The notes under the pieces were generated by a model, which did not search any database, was not told where the DNA came from, and saw nothing but the letters and a program-made list of their open reading frames with translations. From an uncultured Porphyromonadaceae bacterium (lineage in GTDB: Bacteria > Bacteroidota > Bacteroidia > Bacteroidales > UBA11471): DNA of 25,264 nt. The stretch spans positions 1 to 25,264 of the forward strand of contig URHG01000039.1 in NCBI GenBank assembly GCA_900547555.1, read 5' to 3'. A program made the position numbers and the translations under genes. Shown in pieces: positions 1-6,909 of the stretch (its first letter is position 1; every line of letters begins with the position of its first letter).

Positions 1-14
1 AGGGATAATATTGT

Positions 15-401
15 ATGAAAAAGTATGAAAATTTTAAAGCCGCCCTGAAAAACCTTAAAGATATTTACGATTACGAAGAACCGTACAACAATGTTGTGCT
101 TACGGGGTTGGCTGTATTGTACGAAATTTGTTTTGAACAATCATGGAAAGCAATGAAAGAACTGCTTGTAAGCGAAGGCGTTAGCGAAGCGGCAACAGGT
201 TCGCCTAAAAGTATTTTAAAAGCAGCCTATAAGGCCGGGCTGATTGATGATGAACAGCTGTGGCTGGAAGCTCTTGCCACGCGCAACAATGTGGCGCACG
301 CTTATAACAGCGCCATTGCCCTGCAAATAGTGCGCGATACCAAGGCAAAATATTACGATATGTTCTGCCGTTTGGACGAAGTGATGGCAGGCAGAATTTA
401 A
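15..401 (+). CDS. HEPN-domain protein, HepT / HI0074-like (toxin half of a HEPN-MNT pair)
   Basis: Small all-helical protein of 128 residues, the usual size of the nucleotidyltransferase substrate-binding (HI0074/HepT) family. Near the C-terminus it carries RNNVAHAY (residues 90-97), an exact RX4HXY motif: Arg90 and His95 are the expected HEPN RNase residues, and Tyr97 sits where the partner MntA nucleotidyltransferase is known to AMPylate HepT in studied systems. From the family, the role is a toxin that cleaves RNA, held in check by the adjacent MNT antitoxin. No MNT gene follows it; only 14 bases precede it, so the partner, if present, is upstream of the window. A purine-rich stretch (AGGGAT) lies just before the ATG. 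It ends in a strong terminator. Family call fairly sure; toxin activity is inferred. Confidence 0.85.
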   Translation: MKKYENFKAALKNLKDIYDYEEPYNNVVLTGLAVLYEICFEQSWKAMKELLVSEGVSEAATGSPKSILKAAYKAGLIDDEQLWLEALATRNNVAHAYNSAIALQIVRDTKAKYYDMFCRLDEVMAGRI

Positions 402-430
402 TTAGCACCGCAAAAATTTATAGACACACG

Positions 431-474
431 AAAAAACGCATCCGTGCCCGGTAAAGGGTGGGATGCGTTTTTTT
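431..474 (+). terminator. Rho-independent terminator after the HEPN gene
   Basis: The arms ACGCATCC (436-443) and GGATGCGT (461-468) pair perfectly and are extended by an A-run at 431-435 and a T-run at 468-474. The loop region holds a small CCC/GGG pairing. A- and T-runs on both sides make it potentially bidirectional. The following 475-639 is AT-rich with no gene that I can support. Confidence 0.85.
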
Positions 475-639
475 ATGTATAAAGTTTTCGTGAAATTTTA
501 CATTAAAAGATTTTTTTGATGGTTTGTGTTTTTGTAGTTAGGTTATTGTATTTTTATTTAGTTTTTTATTCATGTAACTTTTAATTTTGTTTTCGTCTTT
601 GATTATACGTTATCAATCTTTTATTTCTTTTTATTATTC

Positions 640-840
640 ATCTTCATTCTTTTGAATGAGCAAAAGAACGAAGCAAGAAAACTCACGCGGCTGAAAAAAT
701 TTAAACGCGGTATGCCGAAAGCAATAAAATTTTCCGCGGAACTCGCTTTGCTCAAACAGTCCTCGCCCTCTTTCCGCCTTCTCCCTTGCTCCCGGCAGCC
801 CGATAAAGGCGGGCCTCCTTCGCCTACATGAAATTGGCAT
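640..840. repeat. Non-coding dispersed-repeat-like block
   Basis: Starts with the hairpin CATTC-TTTT-GAATG (645-658), followed by text rich in AAAGAACGAAGCAAGAAA-like sequence and a GC-rich middle. The antisense strand gives an open frame of odd composition with no recognisable domain. I recall blocks of this style (a CTTTTG...CAAAAG hairpin followed by an AAAGAACGAAG-like segment) as recurrent intergenic repeats in Bacteroidales, but no second copy exists in this window, so the repeat status rests on memory. Confidence 0.4.
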
Positions 841-872
841 TTGCGCGTAGAACGATAGAATGTTACGAGTCG

Positions 873-1127
873 GAGATGCTTCGACTCTTCCGCATGACTG
901 TCGAATGTCATTCCGAACGCATGTGAGGAATCTCAAAAAGAATACCTTGTCATGCTGAACGGTAGTGAAGCATCTCTTCCTCAATGCTCCTATCCAAGAG
1001 ATTCTTCCTTCCTTACGGTCGTCAGAATGACATCGTTTTTTAGGGCGACAATCCGATGTCATTCCGAGTGAGGCTACCAAGCCGACGAGGAATCTCGTTA
1101 TTTCAACGGAACGATCGAAATGACGAA
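873..1127. repeat. Intergenic repeat cluster 1 (GTCATTC/GTCATGC ... GAATCTC/GCATCTC units)
   Basis: Short units of about 26-40 bases, each starting GTCATTC or GTCATGC and ending GAGGAATCTC or GAAGCATCTC, in both orientations: 873-898 (reverse), 907-935 (forward), 949-976 (forward), about 996-1031 (reverse), 1057-1097 (forward), and a partial reverse unit reaching 1125. Units in opposite orientation can pair into hairpins. The segment 929-1031 is close to 90% identical to 22761-22860. The cluster lies between the convergent HEPN gene and the last GH51 gene and touches the latter's stop codon. No coding capacity supported. Confidence 0.8.
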
Positions 1128-1137
1128 CAAAAATTCG

Positions 1138-2670
1138 TCATTCGATTTCGAGCGTAACAATGGAATGTGCCGGCATATTTACCTCTACGATACCTTTCAC
1201 CAACTTCGCACCCTTGAAAGGAAGCAGTTTTATCTTATCGGGTTTCTCGAATGTATTGAGGTCGGTTATTTTTTTCGAAGTCAATATCGTTCCCGATACT
1301 TTTGTCGCTTTCACCTCATCGAGCGTAACACGCACCTTCCGCGACTTATTGATATCGACATTCGCCAAAGAAACATGTATGCGCCCCCGCTCGTCACGGG
1401 AAGCCGTTGCACTTACCAACGGTATCGTGCGGTCATCGCGCACTTCTCGGGTAGGTGTATCGATGTCGAGCGGCAGACAGACAGCGTCCTGATGAGGCCG
1501 ATACATCTCATAGACATAATAGGTAGGCGTGAGTACCATCTTATCGTCCCGGGTGAGAATCATCGATTGCAGAACATTGACAACCTGAGCGATATTGGTC
1601 ATGCGTACGCGGTCGACATACTTGTGGAAAACGTTGAGCGAAAGGGCGGCCACAAAAGCGTCGCGTAATGTATTTTGCTGGAAAAGCTGCGTTCCGGGTT
1701 CGGGTTCCCACCATGTGCCCCACTCGTCTACCATAAGCCCCACCCGTTTCTGCGGGTCGTACTTATCCATAATGGCGATATGCGCCTTGATCGCGTTCTC
1801 GATGTCGAGACACTTGCCTATCGTCCAGTAATAATCTTCGTCATCGAATTCCGTCGCCGAACCTTTCTTTCCTTTCCAGCCCGTTACGGTATAATAGTGG
1901 AGCGACAAACCGTTCATGCGGGAACCGACCCGCTTCATCATCGTTTCGGTCCAGTTCAGGTCATACTCTCCGGCTCCGCAAGCGATTTTGAACAAGCGGT
2001 TTCCGTCGTAGTTACGGCAATAAGTCGCATAGTGACGGTACAGATCGGCATAATACTCGGGACGCATATTCCCGCCGCACCCCCAACTTTCGTTGCCGAC
2101 TCCGATAAAACGCACTTTCCACGCTTTATCGCGACCGTTTTCCCGCCGCAGCTTGGCCATCGGGGTATCTCCGTCGGAAGTCATGTACTCCACCCATTTG
2201 GCCATCTCCTCGACCGTCCCGCTCCCGACATTGAGACTCACGTAAGGCTCGCAACCGAGCATCTCGCAAAGATTGAGAAACTCATGCGTACCGAAACTGT
2301 TGTCTTCGACCAGTCCGCCCCAGTTGTTGTTGCTCATCTTGGGACGTTCGTTGCGAGGACCTATACCGTCCATCCAATGATATTCATCGGCAAAGCATCC
2401 GCCCGGCCACCGGAGATTGGGAATATCGAGACGTTTGAGCGCTTCGAGCACATCGGTACGATACCCTTTGGTATTGGGAATAGGCGACTCCTCGCCGACC
2501 CATAACCCGCCATAAATACAAGTTCCCAGATGCTCGGCAAACTGCCCGTAGATATGACGGCTGATTTTCTGTGTACCCTCCGAAGGGTGAACCGCCACCG
2601 TTACCGCATCTTGTGCACCCAGCGTACACGTACATGCGGCCAAAAAGAGCGAACAAAAAAGTTTTTTCAT
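1138..2670 (-). CDS. Alpha-L-arabinofuranosidase, GH51 (short form)
   Basis: Secreted exo-enzyme expected to remove alpha-L-arabinofuranose from plant polysaccharide side chains, retaining mechanism. 510 residues with a signal peptide (residues 1-19, ending LGA before Gln20; an early LAAC at 10-13 could instead be a lipobox). The TIM barrel carries the family signatures GVGNESWG with acid/base Glu194 and VDEWG with nucleophile Glu316; a beta-sandwich follows to the end. I chose the ATG at 2670; an in-frame TTG at 2685 would only lengthen the N-terminus before the signal peptide. It starts 18 bases after the stop of the longer GH51 gene and is the last gene of the GH43-GH51-GH51 operon. The two GH51 proteins differ clearly in length and domain content, so they are not a recent duplication. 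Linkage preference cannot be read from sequence. Confidence 0.93.
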   Translation of the reverse strand: MKKLFCSLFLAACTCTLGAQDAVTVAVHPSEGTQKISRHIYGQFAEHLGTCIYGGLWVGEESPIPNTKGYRTDVLEALKRLDIPNLRWPGGCFADEYHWMDGIGPRNERPKMSNNNWGGLVEDNSFGTHEFLNLCEMLGCEPYVSLNVGSGTVEEMAKWVEYMTSDGDTPMAKLRRENGRDKAWKVRFIGVGNESWGCGGNMRPEYYADLYRHYATYCRNYDGNRLFKIACGAGEYDLNWTETMMKRVGSRMNGLSLHYYTVTGWKGKKGSATEFDDEDYYWTIGKCLDIENAIKAHIAIMDKYDPQKRVGLMVDEWGTWWEPEPGTQLFQQNTLRDAFVAALSLNVFHKYVDRVRMTNIAQVVNVLQSMILTRDDKMVLTPTYYVYEMYRPHQDAVCLPLDIDTPTREVRDDRTIPLVSATASRDERGRIHVSLANVDINKSRKVRVTLDEVKATKVSGTILTSKKITDLNTFEKPDKIKLLPFKGAKLVKGIVEVNMPAHSIVTLEIE

Positions 2671-2688
2671 AGTATATGACTTCAAAGA

Positions 2689-4638
2689 TTATTTGGAAAC
2701 AAAGGGTATGGAAATCACCTGAAACGATTGTGGAGAAAGGGTCAATCGACACTCCTTACCGGAAACTTCGGCAACCGACATTTGCGGAACGATCGCCTCG
2801 GGGTCTTTAAAGGTATTGACCGCCTCTTTATCGTCGGCTTGCAAACAGATGATAGAAGCCCTATCCTGCAAGGCCTGCCGACGTTTCAACCCGTCGAAAT
2901 GCAAAACAATCTCCTGCCGGACGGCAGCCGTATTGGCTATTTTCACGATGATACGCGAAGAGTCGGCATCATACACGGCACTGGCATAAAGGCCCTCCCG
3001 TCCTTTCACCGGCTCGCCGTTCTCGGTAAGACACAATGTATGCGTTCCTTTGTGGTGAGAATAGAGCTGCTGGACGTAATAATTGGGGGTAAGAAGTATC
3101 CGACTGTTATCGAACCAAATCATATCGGGACGCCACTGCCAAGCATCTACGTGGGCGAAAAGCGGTGCGTAAGTGGCCAATCGCACGACATCGGCATTGC
3201 GCTCCACTCCGGTGAGAAACGCCGCCTCGGAAAGCGCCGTTTCAAAATTATTGGCCCGCGTCTTGTGATGCGAAGCATATTCACCGGCATATACTTTCGG
3301 GCCTTTGCGGTCATAACCGTCGTAACGGCCGGCATTGTCATAGAACCACTCGGGCGGTTTGTAATAATGCTCATCGACAAAATCCACGCCGAGACGTTTC
3401 ATTTCGGGCCACAGATAGTCAAATCGATCACCATCGGCCGAAGGACCCGAAGAGCCGACAATAAGTATATCGGGGCAATGCTTACGTAAAGCTTCCACAA
3501 ACAGCGCTTCCCTTTTCACAAACTCCTCACCCCACTGCTCATTACCGATGCCGAGATATTTCAGTCCGAAAGGTTCAGGATGTCCCATGCGGGCACGTAA
3601 GCCGCCCCATTGTGTCGTGGTGTCGCCGTTGGCAAACTCCACCAAATCCAAAGCGTCCTGCACATAAGACTCCATCTCGTCAAGCGGGGCAAGTTCGCCC
3701 GACTGGTACTGGCAACCCATGCCGCAATTCAATACCGGCAGCGGTTCTGCACCTATATCTTCACACAACAAGAAATATTCGTAGAAACCCAAGCCATAAC
3801 TCTGGTAATAATCGGGATAGAGACGGTGTCGAAAAGTATAATTCCAGCGGTTATCGTTATAAGGGCGATTCTCGACCGGCCCTACCGTATTTTTCCACTG
3901 ATAACGGGTATCGAGATTAGCCCCTTCGACGATACAACCGCCGGGGAAACGAAGCACGCCGGGACGTAAATCATAAAGCGCCTGTACCAAATCCCGACGC
4001 AAACCATTCTCCCGTTTTTTCCACGTATCGACGGGGAAAAGCGAAATATGGTCGATGTCAATAACGCCTTTCGTCTCCAAACTCAGACGCAAACGGGCAT
4101 GGGCATCGGTCTTGCCGGCTTTCAGCAAAATGGTATATTTTTTCCAACCAGGCGAAGATACTTCGACTTTTTCTGTCGACATGGAATTATTTGACGACGT
4201 CATAAACTCAAAACGTACCCGAACCGGTTTTTCACTATGTAATCGGGCATAAAAAGTCAAACGGTATTCTTCGCCTTTGGCAAGAGCCATACCATCGACA
4301 AATCCTTCATTCTGCAATCCGGCTCGTTTGTATGTCCCTTCCTCGGTAAGACGCACATAATGAGGATTCTTATCGAAAGCCGGCCCTTCGGTCTCGACCG
4401 AAACTTTTCCGAACGGCGTCCACCCCATAAGGGGATAATCAAACTCGAAAGAACGATTTTTCACCAGCTCGGCATACAATCCGCCGTCGGCTCCGAAGTT
4501 GATGTCTTCGAAAAATACGCCGTACATATCGGGATTTATCTCCGCCCCGGGCTTTACCGAAACAGACAACGTACGTTGCGCCGACAGCGGAAAAACGATC
4601 GTCGCCAGCAGCAAAAAAGATAGTTTTTTTGTTTTCAT
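2689..4638 (-). CDS. Alpha-L-arabinofuranosidase, GH51 (long form with N-terminal carbohydrate-binding-like domain)
   Basis: 649 residues: signal peptide (about 1-20, cleavage near LSAQ), start of the catalytic fold with YGVFFEDINFGADGG (near 39-53), an inserted beta-sandwich of CBM4-like type (about 70-200), then the GH51 barrel with GIGNEQWG (acid/base Glu367) and YAGEYASHH (nucleophile Glu453), and a C-terminal beta domain. This layout matches the plant ASD1-like branch of GH51 rather than the short bacterial form next door. The start is taken at ATG 4638; a GTG codon lies directly before it. It sits 39 bases after the GH43 gene and 18 before the second GH51, so it is co-transcribed. Likely periplasmic or surface removal of arabinofuranose from arabinan, arabinoxylan or arabinogalactan side chains; the exact substrate is not determinable. 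Confidence 0.93.
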   Translation of the reverse strand: MKTKKLSFLLLATIVFPLSAQRTLSVSVKPGAEINPDMYGVFFEDINFGADGGLYAELVKNRSFEFDYPLMGWTPFGKVSVETEGPAFDKNPHYVRLTEEGTYKRAGLQNEGFVDGMALAKGEEYRLTFYARLHSEKPVRVRFEFMTSSNNSMSTEKVEVSSPGWKKYTILLKAGKTDAHARLRLSLETKGVIDIDHISLFPVDTWKKRENGLRRDLVQALYDLRPGVLRFPGGCIVEGANLDTRYQWKNTVGPVENRPYNDNRWNYTFRHRLYPDYYQSYGLGFYEYFLLCEDIGAEPLPVLNCGMGCQYQSGELAPLDEMESYVQDALDLVEFANGDTTTQWGGLRARMGHPEPFGLKYLGIGNEQWGEEFVKREALFVEALRKHCPDILIVGSSGPSADGDRFDYLWPEMKRLGVDFVDEHYYKPPEWFYDNAGRYDGYDRKGPKVYAGEYASHHKTRANNFETALSEAAFLTGVERNADVVRLATYAPLFAHVDAWQWRPDMIWFDNSRILLTPNYYVQQLYSHHKGTHTLCLTENGEPVKGREGLYASAVYDADSSRIIVKIANTAAVRQEIVLHFDGLKRRQALQDRASIICLQADDKEAVNTFKDPEAIVPQMSVAEVSGKECRLTLSPQSFQVISIPFVSK

Positions 4639-4677
4639 CACAGTATCGATTTAAGGGGAGAGATATCGAAAAAAACT

Positions 4678-5655
4678 TTATTCAAAACGTTCGGAAGCAT
4701 AGCGAAGCAACGTATCGACAACCGAAGAGGGAACTTTCAGTACAGCTCCATGAGCCGCGCCCGAAGGCATGGAAAGCTTGCGGGGCGCCTCCTCCCAATG
4801 AATAAAATCACGGGTCGTCATTGCACTGTAACGGTGCTTACGGTAATTATCCATATAACATATAAATGTACCGTCGGGCAGCCCTATAAACGAAGGTCCT
4901 TCGACCCATGCGGGCGTAAACGGCTTCCCGGTAAGCGGGACATAAGGCCCCGCCGCATATTTCGAGGTCGCTACCAATAAATATTTATGGGGCGACGGTA
5001 ATTCCCGTTCGTCTTTATAAATCATGTAATAGGTATCGCCTATACGACGCACCGTTGCATCGATGACATTGTATCCGTAATCGAGAAACGGACGGGCAGG
5101 CGAGAACGTTTTAAAATCGCTCGTAGCCGTATAATACATGCGGTTATCGTATTTTTTTCCTTCTTCGACTCTCCATTGCTCATCGACTTTGATAGTGCTC
5201 GCCCAGAATATCAGATATTGGTCGTTTTCCTCGTCATACAACATCTCCGGGGCCCAGCAATTACGAGGTTCGTAACCGGCACTCTGCATGACATACAGGA
5301 GTTGCGGCTCACTCCAATGTATCAGGTCGGGCGACGAAGCATATCCGATATGCGGTGACTCCCAATTGGTCGTCCACACACAATGCCACATGCCTTTTTT
5401 ATCCTGCAATAAGAACGGATCTCGCAAACGGGGCGCATCGCTCGCCGTATCGGGTTGCAGAAACCCGACAGGATTACCTACCGTATTCCACACATATCCG
5501 TCCCGGCTCCAAGCATAGTGCATGCCATGCCGATTGGCATCTTTATTGGTAAAATAAGAAAACAAATAGAGACTGTCGGGAAAGTTTTGACTCTCTTGTG
5601 CCGATGCGACACACATTGCAGCCAAGCAATAAATAGATAGGATAAGTTTTTTCAT
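4678..5655 (-). CDS. Glycoside hydrolase family 43 enzyme (probable arabinofuranosidase/xylosidase type)
   Basis: 325 residues with signal peptide (1-19, ending ASA). A five-bladed-propeller GH43 pattern is visible: LRDPF (candidate base Asp79), NVIDATV (candidate pKa-modulating Asp199), WVEGPSF (candidate acid Glu252) and AHGAV (His302, the usual metal-coordinating position). Inverting exo-enzyme by family. Start set at ATG 5655; an in-frame GTG at 5682 would add nine residues ahead of the signal peptide. First gene of the GH43-GH51-GH51 operon, about 35 bases below a well-formed promoter. Because it is co-transcribed with two arabinofuranosidases, an arabinose-releasing role is the best guess, but xylosidase or galactanase activities also occur in GH43 and the subfamily cannot be fixed here. 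Confidence 0.88.
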   Translation of the reverse strand: MKKLILSIYCLAAMCVASAQESQNFPDSLYLFSYFTNKDANRHGMHYAWSRDGYVWNTVGNPVGFLQPDTASDAPRLRDPFLLQDKKGMWHCVWTTNWESPHIGYASSPDLIHWSEPQLLYVMQSAGYEPRNCWAPEMLYDEENDQYLIFWASTIKVDEQWRVEEGKKYDNRMYYTATSDFKTFSPARPFLDYGYNVIDATVRRIGDTYYMIYKDERELPSPHKYLLVATSKYAAGPYVPLTGKPFTPAWVEGPSFIGLPDGTFICYMDNYRKHRYSAMTTRDFIHWEEAPRKLSMPSGAAHGAVLKVPSSVVDTLLRYASERFE

Positions 5656-5690
5656 GGTTAGAATTAAGTGTATTATATACACCGCAATGG

Positions 5691-5722
5691 CAAATTTAAA
5701 AACTTATATGTATTTATCCAAA
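5691..5722 (-). promoter_or_regulatory. Promoter of the GH43-GH51-GH51 operon
   Basis: On the minus strand a -33 TTTG (5719-5722) is followed by 20 bases and then TAAATTTG (5691-5698), matching the Bacteroidota TTTG-N19/21-TAnnTTTG consensus. Expected transcript start near 5684, giving a leader of about 28 bases before the GH43 ATG. It implies that these three genes can be expressed separately from GH95-GH2-SGNH. Confidence 0.7.
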
Positions 5723-5853
5723 TTATTTCGGTCAAAATTTTTCAACGAGATTTCTCTTTTCAACCTCTGAATTCGGTACAATGGCTAATTCGCCCTTCTG
5801 CAACCAAGCAGAAAAAGCGATGAGATTTTTCACCGGCCTTCCGGCCTCACTCT

Positions 5854-6097
5854 ACATGACATTCTGACGACCGCAAGGGAGGAAGAATCTCTTGCCAAAG
5901 CACACATCATTACTAAGGCGCGGAGTGTCGAAGAATCCCCACTCCAAAAAGTCAAAGATTCCTCGTCGGCCTTCGTCCTCGCTCGGAATGACACTCATGT
6001 ATTCTGAGACGCTGAGCGTCGAAGAATCTCCCACCAAGCAGTAGAAAATAGGGAAGAGATTCCTCACACTCGACCGCAGTCTCGGTTCGAAATGACA
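5854..6097. repeat. Intergenic repeat cluster 2
   Basis: The same unit family as at 873-1127: about 5857-5894 (GACATTCTGACGACCGCAAG through GAAGAATCTCTTG), 5957-5993 (reverse: GATTCCTCG to GGAATGACA), about 6001-6030 (CTGAGACGCTGAGCGTCGAA then GAATCTC, forward-like) and 6056-6097 (reverse: GAGATTCCTC to GAAATGACA). It fills the spacer between the SGNH stop and the GH43 promoter. Nothing coding is supported in 5723-6122; a small palindrome GGTTTACAAACC lies at 6101-6112 just past the SGNH stop. Confidence 0.75.
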
Positions 6098-6122
6098 ATC
6101 GGTTTACAAACCATAATCCGTT

Positions 6123-6893
6123 CTATTTCTTCATCTTATCGGGCAAACAGCGCAATATGGCCTCCGACCAAAAACGACCCAATTCCCGCGCTCCCGACTT
6201 ATTGGGGTGAAGATAAAACGTCCCCGCCTGACCCGACTCCGGAATAAGATGGGTCAAATGGTTTGCCTTGAAATAATCGAAGGCAAGTGTATCCCCCAGA
6301 AAAACTCGGTCGGGCGAGGTTACGGCATAATGTTCGACCAACTTGTCGATCATCGGTGAATACGATTGCAAACGTTTGAGACCCTCTGCCAAATAGGTCG
6401 ATGAATTATAGGTATTGGGACTGTACCATGTAGGACGATGCAGAACGACAAGAGCTTTCGGATAACGATCGAGCAAAGCATCTACAATGGCCTGCACATT
6501 GGTATAATAAGAGACGGGGTGTACCGGAGCTCCCAAAGGCCCACGCACAGCACTGTCGTTTGTTCCCAACATAACAGAAAAAAGCAACACTCCCTTTTTA
6601 GGCGCCAATTCATCGGCAGCGGCCAATACTTTCGGAAACTCGGTGTTCGTTACCGGAAGGAAGTTGAGCGTAGTACGTCCGCTGCGTCCGCAATTCCGGA
6701 ACTCCACCGCACCCTTGATATGTTCCTGCAAAAAGAGAGCGGCTTGCGCCGGCGGAGCCTCGTGTTTCGCATCTTTCAACTGAACACCCTGCGTGATACT
6801 GTTCCCGATAAATACCACATACAAGTTCTGCGCCAATGCCGGAAACATCGACGCACAAATACATACAGCAAAAGATATAATATACTTTTTCAT
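6123..6893 (-). CDS. Secreted SGNH/GDSL-family esterase
   Basis: 256 residues with signal peptide (1-21, ALA before Gln22). SGNH blocks are visible: FIGNSIT (block I, nucleophile Ser32), NCGRSG (block II, Gly69), LGTNDS (block III, Asn112) and YLHPN (block V, His229). The usual catalytic Asp three residues before the block V His is Phe226, so the triad is either a Ser-His dyad or uses an Asp from elsewhere. Expected to remove O-acyl groups (acetyl most likely) from a glycan so that the neighbouring exo-enzymes can act. A perfect AGGAGG (6902-6907) lies 8 bases before the ATG, which fixes the start. It is the last gene of the GH95-GH2-SGNH operon, 16 bases after GH2. Carbohydrate esterase family not assignable. 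Confidence 0.85.
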   Translation of the reverse strand: MKKYIISFAVCICASMFPALAQNLYVVFIGNSITQGVQLKDAKHEAPPAQAALFLQEHIKGAVEFRNCGRSGRTTLNFLPVTNTEFPKVLAAADELAPKKGVLLFSVMLGTNDSAVRGPLGAPVHPVSYYTNVQAIVDALLDRYPKALVVLHRPTWYSPNTYNSSTYLAEGLKRLQSYSPMIDKLVEHYAVTSPDRVFLGDTLAFDYFKANHLTHLIPESGQAGTFYLHPNKSGARELGRFWSEAILRCLPDKMKK

Positions 6894-6901
6894 GATTCAT
6901 T

Positions 6902-6907
6902 CCTCCT
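6902..6907 (-). promoter_or_regulatory. Strong Shine-Dalgarno site of the SGNH gene
   Basis: AGGAGG on the minus strand, 8 bases before the ATG at 6893, inside the 16-base gap after the GH2 stop. Canonical sites this strong are unusual in Bacteroidota, and the other genes of this locus have none. Confidence 0.7.
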
Positions 6908-6909
6908 CA

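Noticed and set aside
621..1080. Two antisense open frames (96 and 148 codons) in the repeat region
   Set aside because: They translate repeat units, have unprotein-like composition rich in Arg, Phe and Cys, and overlap each other; dispersed repeats of this kind commonly create false hypothetical proteins.
873..1127. CRISPR array
   Set aside because: Units are in both orientations, vary in sequence and are not evenly spaced by unique spacers; no cas genes are present.
1675..2505. Plus-strand frame of 276 codons opposite the short GH51 gene
   Set aside because: Shadow frame of a gene with clear GH51 motifs; no start signal or domain.
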